Shown here piece by piece: positions 49,989 through 59,989 of a stretch of DNA of 64,000 nt. Made by a program: the position numbers and the translations under genes. The notes under the pieces were generated by a model. The model saw only the letters and a program-made list of their open reading frames with translations. It had not been told where the DNA came from and made no database searches. The stretch's first letter is position 1, and each line of letters starts with the position of its first letter. The DNA comes from Xenopus tropicalis (Eukaryota; Chordata; Amphibia; Anura; Pipidae), in assembly GCF_000004195.4 (NCBI RefSeq), contig NC_030679.2, positions 37,003,712 to 37,067,711 of the forward strand, in the 5' to 3' direction.

Positions 49989-52900
49989 GTAAGCCCTTTT
50001 CATTTATCTTAAAATATTTTTGATTCTTTGCATAGGCATAGCATGTTGCAGGGGCCCCCAAATAATATGGCTCTGATTAGTCTGTAGGAAGTACATTCTC
50101 TCTTATAATACCAAATGGTTTTTTGGTGGAGGGATATATACTGGACTAGTAGTATAGGAGGCCAAAGGCTGTTTTTGAAGTTCATTCAAAAAAAAACTCT
50201 TTCATCTAGCTTTCCCCATTTAAGTTCATTAATCAATGACTTAATCAGTTATAACGTTTATTGTCTATAAACTATACAACATATAACTATGCTAGCAGTA
50301 TACTGAGGGCATATGGACAGGTAGCATCATGGACATCTTTCTTCCCAATTAGCTATCATGAGACAGCCGTGCCACCTATAGACGTTCACCCTGATTGACA
50401 GAGAATCTTCCTTATTCACCATAAACGATCCATAAAATCATCCTTCTAAGTAAAAGTATATCTTCGGAACTACTTGGGGCTTCTTTGAATTGCATTATTA
50501 CCAAATGCTTTTAACCTTTCCTAGATGATATGCTTGTTTCTGTATCAGTCTCAAAGCTTTTTCATCTCTTTGTACTCAAAAGATCCAGGACACAGCATCA
50601 CATATACAACCCAGATATACATGATATAAGAATCACCCTACTACCTCTCTTCTTGTTTGTATTTTAATCTTGGTTTATTTTTATTGTTGTTTATTCTTCT
50701 TTGTGTTTCTCCCCTTTATTTTTTGACTATATTTTTAGGATATATAGTGAATAATTTACCCCCATTGTAAAATATAAATATATTATAAGTCACTGAGAAG
50801 TTCCATGGCCATACAAAGGCATGAGGTTGAAGGCTAAGTGCTTCTATACAGGTCATGGAACTCAGGAGTGAATGGATAGAAAATTGGTAAATGGGTAGAA
50901 ATTGTATTATCATCAATCTCTATGCTGTTCTTGGTGTTGTTAATTGGTGCTCAGAACATTAGCATTTGTTATTATAGGTAATATGGGACCTGTTATCCAG
51001 AATGCTGGGGTTTTCTGGACGAGGGGTCTTTCTATAATTTGGATCTCAATACCTTAAGTCTACTAAAAATTCATTTAAACATTATTTAAACCCAACAGGA
51101 CTGTTTTACCAACGATAAGGATTATTTATATCTTAGTTGGGATCAAGTACCAAGCAACCAATCTCTTTTGAAGAACGTACCAGTAAATGTTATTTGTTAA
51201 TTAATTAATGAATTACTAATTAATAATGAATTTACATATGTTATTATATTGCCCTGTTCAGCTTTAATAATGCCAAGTATTTCTCTGTTATGATGTGTAT
51301 GTTTCTGTGCCAAAATCTTACATTTATCTGTATAATTACTTTAATAGATCTCACTAAGTGGTACAATATTAAAAATACATCATTCTTGTTAATGGTAGGC
51401 CATGCTTTCATATGAAAAAAATAAACAAAGCTAACTTAAATTATATATAAATTTATAAATATATCTGATTTTGTTTAAGGTGAACTGCTCCTTTATTCCC
51501 GATGTTTTTCAACACACACAGGTAAGGATTTTATTCAGAGTTTTTCTCTAATAAGCCATAATACGAACAGTAGAATATGCCACATAACATCATTCCATAT
51601 TACAACTATATATAATTCATAGAAAAAAAAGCCTAAAAATCAATTTTTACAGGGTTAAATAAAACTGGAGCTGTAAAGTCAATACTCCATGAGATTTCCA
51701 TTGTTTACTGTGAAAGTCTCAGCTCCGAGTTTTAAAACAGCCCATTGGTTGGGCTTGTACCAGTACATAGTTAGAAAAGCTGAACCACTGAGAGGCTAGA
51801 ACGTGGGAGATAATGTTTTGAAAGGGGAACTTCCATTCCTTAAAGATAAAAAAGTAAATAATATAAGGAGCAATAACAGTCAGTGAGGGGGATAAGGATG
51901 ATCTGAGCATGAGTGCTTCATGCTACAGGACTGTTAATTGTACTAAAGACACTCCATTGCCCTCCCAGACCCCCTCCTGAACTGAATACATTTGGCTTTA
52001 AAAGGGTGTTAATACTCAGTGCTATGTTATCCACTCAGGTATTAATTTTGTTAAATGTACTAATTTATAAGCCCTTATTTATAAACCCACTGTCCTGACT
52101 GTCAGAGAAGTGATCAAAAATGATAAAAAGAAAATCTAACTGCTAGAAAACCTTTTCAGTTCCCCAGATTGATCGTTGCCTCCTCAATGCATGGTTATTT
52201 TGGAGCCTGGTCCCCCCTGAACAACATGGCTTTCACTTGCTGTCATGTATGAGAGGCGGAGAATGTAAATATCAGAACCATGCTACTTCTGGAAATGATG
52301 CTGCCAAAATGGTGGCTGCAAACAACACTGCCAGTCTCTGCCTCTGAGCTACAGTAACCATGACTAGTAAAAAGAAATCAGTTCAGGAGGTACCGGGGGC
52401 AAAATAATGAGCCTTACAGAGTAGATAGGGTTTCCTTGTCCTTTATGTCTAGAATGGAACCTATGTAATGTATTATTTCAAATTACAGTTTGGCTAGTAG
52501 CACTCTGCAGTCATTTAAAGCAATATGTCATTTTTTATTTTTCCTACAACCCTTTGATCCCATACAATGGTGCCATCAAAGAAGAGTTTGATTTTTTGCC
52601 AAGCTGCAAAAAGTCTGGAAAATAAATGTCCTGCATCAAGCAAACACATTAAGAAAATTTCAAGGAACCTGAAATCTCTGGAACCGAAGGTGTGTATCTT
52701 TCAGAATTATATCATCCTGGCTTGTCTTGCTGGGTATAAAATGGATTATCTTGGCGTATGTAGGTCCTCAATGGCGACTTGGCTGCAGATGGTTTCTGTT
52801 TTATTGGAGCGTAAGTAAAAGGTTTTATTTTTTCAGCAAAGGTGTATGGCATCTCACTCTTAAAATGAATACATACATATACACAAAAATATATCAACAC

Positions 52901-54244
52901 AAAAGGGTGGACCCTGGAGCTACCACCTGATGTAGAGGTGGGAATAGTCAGTAGCAGCAGGGAGTCAGCAGTGCTGAGCACATGTTGACACAACTACAGG
53001 TATAGTACCCGTTATCCAGAATGCTCAGGACCAAGGGTTTTCCGGATAAGGGGTCTTTCTGTAATTTGCATCTTCATACCTTAAGTCTACTGAAAAACCA
53101 ATAAACCATTAATTAAATTCAATAGGATTGTTTTGCCTCCAATAAGGATTAATTATATCTTAGTTGGGATCAAATACAAGGTACAGTTTTATTTTTACAG
53201 AGAAAAAGGAAATCAATTTTAAAAATCTGAATTACTTGATTAAAATGGAGTCTATGGGAGACAGGCTTTCCATAATTCGAAGCTTTCTGGATAATGGGTT
53301 TCCGGATAAGGGGTCCGACACCTGGACCTTGAATGAATAGGATTTTTCATGCCTCTGACTGTAGCCAACTTAGTGTGACCGCAAATGCACTTGCAATTGT
53401 AAATCACAGCTAAAGTCTTAATAGTTTGGTCACCCACTTTCAGTGCCAATTAGGATGATCCAATCATTTTTTCTCAGGAGATAGGACTGGACTGGACAGG
53501 ACTTTCTAATGCCTAATATATATCTGTCCAATTTTTGGCCAAACATTGGGGTCAGAATACTGCTGTTGCAATCCTTACTCGGCAGGATCTTTTGACCCAC
53601 CTAATATATTTGTTCAGTCCAATTTTTATAAAGATATTAAATCTGCGACTGCTGGAAAAACCACAGGTAAAGGTCAATAAACCACTAATATTGACTTTTG
53701 CATGCCCAGATTTATACTTTTGAGCATTTGTTGATGAACAGTTTAAATAAAATGATGTGAACCCAAACTCCAGTTATTATAGTGTGTATTTTCCTTCTAT
53801 ACATCAGCATTGGGAATGTAATTCAGAGAACTTTGCTTTGTAACAGACCTTAGTAAAGTCTTGACTAAAACAAAGGCTACTTAATCATTTAAACATTAAA
53901 TAAACCCAATAGGAGTGTTTTGCCTCCAATAAGGGGTAATTATATCTTAGTTGGGATCAAGTACAAGGTACTGTTTTATTATTACAGAGAAAAAAGAAAT
54001 CATTTTTAAAAATTTGAATTTGATTAAAATGGAGCCTATGGGCGATGGTCTTCCTGTAATTCTGGTTCTACCACAAAATCATGAAATGCTTTAGTGCTCT
54101 GTATTTCACATACAAAAATGTCTGTTTCATTCTCAGAACTGCACAATTGAAGAGAATCTTCCAGAAATTAATCTCAATAACTTCCTCGCATCCTTACGTG
54201 AACTAACAAGAACTCATCTTAGAAAGGCAAACAACCTTGTTTAA
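49863..54244 (+). CDS. il4: IL-4/IL-13 family cytokine (complete, 4 exons)
   Basis: Secreted short-chain four-helix cytokine of type-2 immunity, acting through IL-4R/IL-13R-type receptors. Exons: 49863-49988, 51480-51521, 52582-52689, 54137-54244. All introns are phase 0, and the 384-nt frame encodes 127 residues. Residues 1-19 are a hydrophobic signal peptide (ILALRSAVLLSLLTIAWG). Helix A (AAVLTEIITLIDSV) resembles IL-4 helix A. The 42-nt second exon (NCSFIPDVF) matches the tiny exon 2 of mammalian IL4. Exon 3 has LIFCQAAKSLENKC, and exon 4 NCTIEENLPEINLNNFLASL leads into helix D. Cysteines 45, 62, 72 and 94 would form the two core disulfides. N-glycosylation sites are at 44 and 93. It lies directly downstream of RAD50 on the same strand, as in mammals. 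Whether it is closer to IL-4 or IL-13 cannot be settled by eye; IL-4-like overall, IL-13-like in cysteine number. Confidence 0.88.
50976..51162. mobile_element. CAGGTATGG family element, copy 7 (truncated)
   Basis: Left half only, in cytokine intron 1. Confidence 0.65.
51480..51521 (+). CDS. il4: Cytokine exon 2 (42-nt mini-exon)
   Basis: Residues 43-56, VNCSFIPDVFQHTQ. Acceptor TTGTTTAAG, donor GTAAGG. Holds Cys45 and a glycosylation site. Confidence 0.82.
52582..52689 (+). CDS. il4: Cytokine exon 3 (helices B and C)
   Basis: Residues 57-92, with Cys62 and Cys72. The acceptor is the CAAAG ending at 52581; the next AG, three bases on, would drop one lysine without changing the frame. Confidence 0.8.
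52997..53324. mobile_element. CAGGTATGG family element, copy 8
   Basis: Complete, from CAGGTATAGTACCCGTTATCC to GGTCCGACACCTG, in cytokine intron 3. Confidence 0.75.
53880..54065. mobile_element. CAGGTATGG family element, copy 9 (both ends lost)
   Basis: Interior only (CCTCCAATAAGG to ATGGAGCCTATGGGCGATGG), 70 bases before cytokine exon 4. Confidence 0.65.
54137..54244 (+). CDS. il4: Cytokine exon 4 (helix D, stop)
   Basis: Residues 93-127, beginning NCTIEEN, with Cys94 and helix D (NNFLASLRELTRTHLRK). TAA at 54242-54244. Confidence 0.85.
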   Translation, partial: NCTIEENLPEINLNNFLASLRELTRTHLRKANNLV

Positions 54245-54460
54245 AACCCTCTACCTCATTAATTTAATTTCCTATTAAATGTATTTCCTATATTTATTTA
54301 TCAACATTTTAATTATCAAATCTATTTAAATTGTTTGAAATAATGTATTTATTTATTTCATTTTGGTAGGAAATGACTGTAGGATAAAATAGGATGAAAC
54401 TGCTATTATTTTGAAATCCATATTGATAATTTTTTGTCAATAAATTTTCCACATTTTATT
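54245..54460 (+). promoter_or_regulatory. il4: Cytokine 3' UTR with AU-rich elements and poly(A) signal
   Basis: Overlapping ATTTA pentamers in two clusters (54291-54302 and 54345-54360, each with TATTTATTTA) form a class II AU-rich instability element. AATAAA lies at 54439-54444, and the transcript probably ends near 54460. Confidence 0.75.
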
Positions 54461-54659
54461 TTTGAATAGTCTTTATTTCTTTATATGTTGTAGTAGGCAG
54501 AGCAAGGGGGTCAAATGCCTCTCTTCTGCAAAAAAAAAAAAAAGAGGGAGGAAATAACAATGTGAACAAATACGAATTATTTGGGGAGAAGGAAAGTCAC
54601 TTTGGCATTTTACTACAAATAGATTTGTCATATTAGTGCCACCTAGAACACTATATTTA

Positions 54660-55085
54660 TTCTGCAGAAAGCTTTACTATACCTGAGTAAAGAGCCCTAG
54701 AATCTCCCTCTGATAGCAGCTGCCATTTTAGCTTGGTCTTGGTAGCTTCCTGCTGCAGTTGTAGCCGTTGGAAGCTCAGTTCACACATTCCTAAGGGTGG
54801 GGAAAGTGAGTTCTTATGCATTCTTATGGGAGGGGGGAGCAGGAGAAGGGACAGGGAGAGAGGAGAGAACTGAGCAGACTCAAGCCCCAAACCTGGAGGA
54901 GCCCTAAAAGAAAGTAAGTCTGATACCAAAGAACATGTTCCCAAAAAAGGAGACAAGAAATCCTGTGTTTCTTTTGATAGAGGACTCAGTGCAGCATTTC
55001 TGTAAGTGCTTATGGCTGTATTTACATAGCCCTTTCTGATAAAGCTTACTTTTTTTTAGTTTTTACCTTTCCTTCTCCTTATTAC
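54660..55085 (-). mobile_element. T2-type MITE, inverse relative of 26252-26660
   Basis: Ends AGTTTTTACCTTTCCTTCTCC, the inverse of the left end at 26252. The remaining spacer up to 55770 shows no gene. Confidence 0.5.
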
Positions 55086-55773
55086 TGACCATTTATTGCC
55101 AGTTCTCCCCCTGACTGACACCTCATCTCAGAGGGTGCTAATGCAGGAGCCTCAAAGCAAGTCTAAATTACCCCTGAGGTGAAAAGGGTGCCTGCCTAAT
55201 TTAAAAAACCCTGATATAAAGGAGTGTGCTATTAGCTTGGACCATAAAACTACACAAAATGTATTATCCACAAACCAAACTCAGAACACCTGACTGTCAA
55301 GTACTGGCTGACCAGTAGAGGGTCTCAGGGCATAGGCTGCCATTGCCTTTTTGTGTAGCTGTTATAGGAATGGCTGGGGTCAGTTTGGGGATATTGCTGG
55401 CTGTTGGCTTTTTTTGTGTGATTTGAGGAGCTCTACCCTGTCTTGGGTCCCATTTAATCTTAATCTGGCTCTGCATCAAAAAGCAGGTTACAGGAAAAGT
55501 TACATCCATTCCTGAGGAGTTTGTTTAACAGGGGCTTGCACACATGTAGAAAAAAAAACATATTCCTCAGGAGTATGATCTAACAGCAATGTGTTTGGTG
55601 TATTTAATTTGTTTAGTTACAGTTACTAATATATATACATTTGTTTTATAAATTCCACGTTCATGTCTACCAACAAGGGTAAATGCTTTACAGAGCAGGA
55701 TAAAATCATGTATTGCTTCCACTGCCTTGTGCTTTAATATCTATCGGAAAAAACTCCCATGGGAAAGTTTCTT

Positions 55774-56221
55774 ATACAGTGGCTTGCAAAAGTATTCGGC
55801 CCCCTTGAACTTTTCCACATTTTGTCACATTACAGCCACAAACATGAATCAATTTTATTGGAATTCCATTGAAAGACCAATACAAAGTGGTGTACACGTG
55901 AGAAGTGGAAGGAAAATCATACATGATTCCAAACATTTTTTACAAATAACTGCAAAGTGGGGTGTGCGTAATTATTCAGCCCCCTGAGTCAATACTTTGT
56001 AGAACCACCTTTAGCTGCAATTACAGCTGCCAGGCTTTTAGGGTATGTCTCTACCAGCTTTGCACATCTACAGACTGAAATCCTTGCCCATTCTTCTTTG
56101 CAAAACAGCTCCAGCTCAGTCAGATTAGATGGACAGCGTTAGGGAACAGCAGTTTTCAGATCTTGCCACAGATTCTCCATTGGATTTAGATCTGGACTTT
56201 GACTGGGCCATTCTAACACAT
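55774..56221. mobile_element. Tc1/mariner-like transposon fragment
   Basis: Starts CAGTGGCTTGCAAAAGTATT. It includes minus-strand remnants of a Tc1-type transposase N-terminus and the typical ATTCTTCTTTGCAAAACAGC stretch, and it stops abruptly at about 56221 against C2-like sequence. Only one end is present. Confidence 0.65.
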
Positions 56222-56954
56222 TCCTCCATGGTCATGTCCAGAGCAGCCAGAAGACAAGATATTGGTACAGTTACACAACCAAGAGGCTTATTGTGCTCAT
56301 TTTGTACCTGTGAAAATACTTGTCACAAGTGCAAGGAGGCAGAGAAACACTGCACTAGTACAAGAGTCATCTACCTCAGAAAGCCTTTTATAATTATTAT
56401 TCCTATGCATCACCATGAATGGCTATACTCACCTTATCTAGGCATTACTTCTCTGGGACGTCTGCAGTACTGATTTTACAACTATATATCATAAGAAAGG
56501 AAAAAATACTTCTAAAGTAAAATTTATTTTAATTTAACATTTAGTATTTAATTTCACAATGTTTGCAAGAGTGTCATTTATAAAAAAAATTAAGTGCATA
56601 TGAAAAACACAGGAGGTTTTATCTTAACAACACAAGAACAGTCCTCGTATCATTTACATAAAACGGAGGGCCCTAGGATAGACATACTCACCTGCCCAAA
56701 GGCTCCCTATCCCTATCTTTGTTCTGGGAAGTCAGTGTATAATATATAGGGATAAAACAAGAAATGAGGTTACTATATCTGAAGAGATATCTACTGTGTC
56801 TATTGTTCAGCAAAATGTCTGGGCATCTGATACCTCAAGTGTCTCATTCCACCGAGGGTTCCTGTTCTTATATATGACTCCTGTTCAATGATTTCGTTGA
56901 AATGTCCTCGGCAGTAAGGTTTTTAGCTTCTATCACATGGATACGAAGCACATT
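56222..56954 (-). pseudogene. Extended-synaptotagmin-like C2-domain relic
   Basis: Three exon-like pieces on the minus strand. (A) 56954-56834, after a strong acceptor (TTTTTTTTAG), encodes NVLRIHVIEAKNLTAED and then, in another frame, VIYKNRNPRWNETLE before a GT. (B) 56723-56692, between CCCAG and CAG/GTGAGT, encodes NKDRDREPLGR. (C) 56307-56222, after TTTCACAG, encodes VQNEHNKPLGCVTVPISCLL and AALDMT. These match the first strand, the NPxWNE turn, the DxDxDxxLG loop and the C-terminal strand of E-Syt C2 domains, in order. The middle of A has lost about 20 residues and the frame, the exon between A and B is missing, and C runs into a Tc1 fragment. Splice signals survive, so a very divergent live gene is not excluded. 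Confidence 0.45.
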
Positions 56955-57429
56955 CTAAAAAAAACGAAGGAGAAAGTCAGTGCATAAAGTAAAAGGAACA
57001 GAATTAATAAAGGCTTCTCCATAGACTTTCTATCCCAGCTCTATAAGTGCAGCTTTCACTCTCTGACACTCTTCATAGAAGCAGAAAGGGACACAGGGAC
57101 TGAATCAACTGCTTTTTCAATTCAACAAAAAAAAGGGATAAGTATTTTTTATTAACTTTATTCAGAATCATTGTGTTTTCTAACTGTTGGGTTTAAATTT
57201 TTTCAAAAGTATTTGCTCTTTTTGGTGCCAATTTACAAAGTTTGGTTAACTATAAGGCTTACAGCAGGTTTGCCAGAGTTACATTCCTTTGTAATTACCC
57301 TCAGTTTGAGGGGGTGGGGTTTGATTAGTTCACCTTAACAGACTGTATAAATAGAACCACTGGCACTCCAGTGGAGCTTGCTCTGGTGGTAGGTGCTCTA
57401 TAAGTGATTGCTCTTTAAGTGGGTGCTCT

Positions 57430-58310
57430 GTAAGTGGAGTTATAATCACAGGAGTTAGTGGGGGCTCTGTAAGTGGAGTTATAATCACAGGAGTTAGTGG
57501 GGGCTCTGTAAGTGGAGTTATAATCACAGGAGTTAGTGGGGCTCTGTAAGTGGAGTTATAATCACAGGAGTTAGTGGGGGCTCTGTAAGTGGAGTTATAA
57601 TCACAGGAGTTAGTGGGGGCTCTGTAAGTGGAGTTATAATCACAGGAGTTAGTGGGGGCTCTGTAAGTGGAGTTATAATCACAGGAGTTAGTGGGGGCTC
57701 TGTAAGTGGAGTTATAATCACAGGAGTTAGTGGGGCTCTGTAAGTGGAGTTATAATCACAGGAGTTAGTGGGGGCTCTGTAAGTGGAGTTATAATCACAG
57801 GAGTTAGTGGGGGCTCTGTAAGTGGAGTTATAATCACAGGAGTTAGTGGGGGCTCTGTAAGTGGAGTTATAATCACAGGAGTTAGTGGGGGCTCTGTAAG
57901 TGGAGTTATAATCACAGGAGTTAGTGGGGCTCTGTAAGTGGAGTTATAATCACAGGAGTTAGTGGGGGCTCTGTAAGTGGAGTTATAATCACAGGAGTTA
58001 GTGGGGGCTCTGTAAGTGGAGTTATAATCACAGGAGTTAGTGGGGGCTCTGTAAGTGGAGTTATAACACAGGAGTTAGTGGGGCTCTGTAAGTGGAGTTA
58101 TAATCACAGGAGTTAGTGGGGGCTCTGTAAGTGGAGTTATAATCACAGGAGTTAGTGGGGGCTCTGTAAGTGGAGTTATAATCACAGGAGTTAGTGGGGG
58201 CTCTGTAAGTGGAGTTATAAACACAGGAGTTAGTGGGGGCTCTGTAAGTGGAGTTATAATCACAGGAGTTAGTGGGGGCTCTGTAAGTGGAGTTATAATC
58301 ACAGGAGTTA
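57430..58310. repeat. 39-bp minisatellite, 23 units, with higher-order period
   Basis: Units start GTAAGTGGAGTTATAATCAC and end GGGGGCTCT. Unit starts are 57430, 57469, 57508, 57546, 57585 and so on to 58283. Every fifth unit is one G short in the first part of the array, giving a 194-base superperiod. Degenerate half-units precede it at 57385-57429. Confidence 0.95.
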
Positions 58311-58388
58311 CAAACTAAAGGAGTTAAAACAAGGTAAAAAAAAAAAAATTTTTAGTATTTATTTTAAAGCCTTTTTCACCAATTTTTG

Positions 58389-58814
58389 TTTAAAGGAACA
58401 GTAACACTAAAAAATGAAAGAGCTTTAAAGTAATAAAAATATAATGCACTGTTGCCCTGCATTGGTAAAACTGGTGTGTTTGCTACAGTAACACTACTAT
58501 AATTTATATAATAAGCTGCTGTGTAGCCCCGGGGGCAGCCATTCAAGCTGGAAAAAAGGAGAAAAGGCACAGGTTACATAGCAGATAACAGATAAGTTCT
58601 GTAGAATACAATAGTGTTTTATCTGTTATCTGCTATGTGCCTGTGCCTTTTCTCCTTTGAATGGCTTCCCCCATGGCTACATAGCAGCTTATTTATATAA
58701 ATTATAGTAGACTTTCTGAAGTAAACACACAACTTTTACCAGTGCAGGGCAGCAGCACATTATATTTTAGTTACTTTTATACACTTTCATTTTTTGGTGT
58801 TACTGTTCCTTTAA
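58389..58814. mobile_element. T2-type palindromic MITE
   Basis: Perfect 18-base ends TTAAAGGAACAGTAACAC and GTGTTACTGTTCCTTTAA. The arms remain inversely similar to the centre (near 58600). TTAA at both borders fits T2-family integration. 426 bases, inside the LINE. Confidence 0.85.
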
Positions 58815-58834
58815 CTGTTTCTGTAACTGGGAGA

Positions 58835-59821
58835 ATGAGTGGCAGCAACATTGAAGGTCTGACACAGTGCACAGCCTGCTGCATGTATGCAGTTGTGGAA
58901 CAACAGTTCCAAAGTGCATACCTCTGTTGTGGATGTGAGCGAGTTGCCACTTTAGAGGCTCGCGTTAGAGCTCTAGAGGAACACATTGCAACACTGCGTT
59001 CTATTGACAATCTTGAAAGAAGTCTCTTGCTAACTGAACAAGAACTAGCGGGGTCAGATAGTATGGGGGGAGGGGAGCAAGGAAAGGATGATAGGGCAGT
59101 AAGCTGGGTGACAGTTAGAAAATCGAGTGTGGGGAAAAGAAAAAGGGAGGCTGCTCCAGGGTTTGCGCATCCCAACAGATTTGCCAGATTGTGTGAAGAA
59201 GATGGGAGTGTGAACTCTGGACTGGCGGTTCTAGATGAGGCTGATCTCTCTAACAGCCGGGAGACCAGTTTCTCTAGTAGTGGTGGGGAGGAGAGCAGAG
59301 CTAGGCCTAAACAGATGGTGGTTATAGGGGATTCGATCATTAGGAAAGTGGACAGGGTAATCTGTCGAGCGGATCGCTTCAACCGGACAGTTTGCTGTCT
59401 TCCTGGTGCCAGGGTTCGGCATGTGGTTGATCGGGTCGACACATTATTGGGAGGGGCTGGGCATGACCCGGCTGTCTTGGTACATATCGGTACTAATGAC
59501 AAAATGAACGGTAGGTGGGGGACCTTAAAGAGTGAGTTCAGGGATCTAGGCTCTAAAATTAAGCAAAGGTCCTCCAATGTCATTTTTTCGGAAATTTAGC
59601 CGGTGCTGCGTGCTAGTTTAGGGAGACAGCGGGAGCTTAGGGAGCTAAATGCGTGGCTAAAGTCTTGGTGTAGGAAGGAAGGGTTTGGGTTCCTAGAGCA
59701 CTGGGTTGACTTTTCTTTGGGGTACAATCTATACAGCCCTGACGGATTGCACCTCAATGGAAGGGGGTCTACTGTGCTAGGGGAGAGAATGGTTAAGAGG
59801 CTGGAGGAGTGTTTAAACTAG
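58835..59821 (+). pseudogene. LINE ORF1, esterase-domain protein with one stop codon
   Basis: 328 codons in a single frame from ATG to TAG, broken only by an in-frame TAG at 59597-59599. The N-terminus is Cys-rich (CTACC, LCCGCER), then coiled coil (TLEARVRALEEHIATL), then an SGNH/GDSL hydrolase fold: VVIGDSIIR (nucleophile Ser), HIGTND (Asn), DGLHLN (Asp and His). CR1-family ORF1 proteins are known to carry this esterase. The catalytic residues are all kept. A mirror-image frame on the minus strand (58777-59583) is a shadow. Confidence 0.8.
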
Positions 59822-59989
59822 ACAAGGGGGGGGGTTGGTAAGCTAGATTCTTATGGGAGAGCTAGTGTAGATGGGGCAGTGGGACCAGTAAAGGGTTGTG
59901 GGGGAGGAGTGAGGGGGGCATATAGTTTATCAGATAAGGAGCTTCCATTGTTACAAGGGAAACAGACTAATTTTCACCTTAGCTCTAAC

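Noticed and set aside
57330..58302. Minus-strand reading frames with a repeated 13-residue PPLTPVIITPLTE unit
   Set aside because: The 39-bp unit is a multiple of three, so open frames arise automatically. Frames end wherever a unit loses a base. There is no start context or splice support.
58777..59583. 268-residue minus-strand frame opposite LINE ORF1
   Set aside because: A mirror frame of ORF1. The + strand has the esterase motifs; the minus frame has none and includes part of the MITE.
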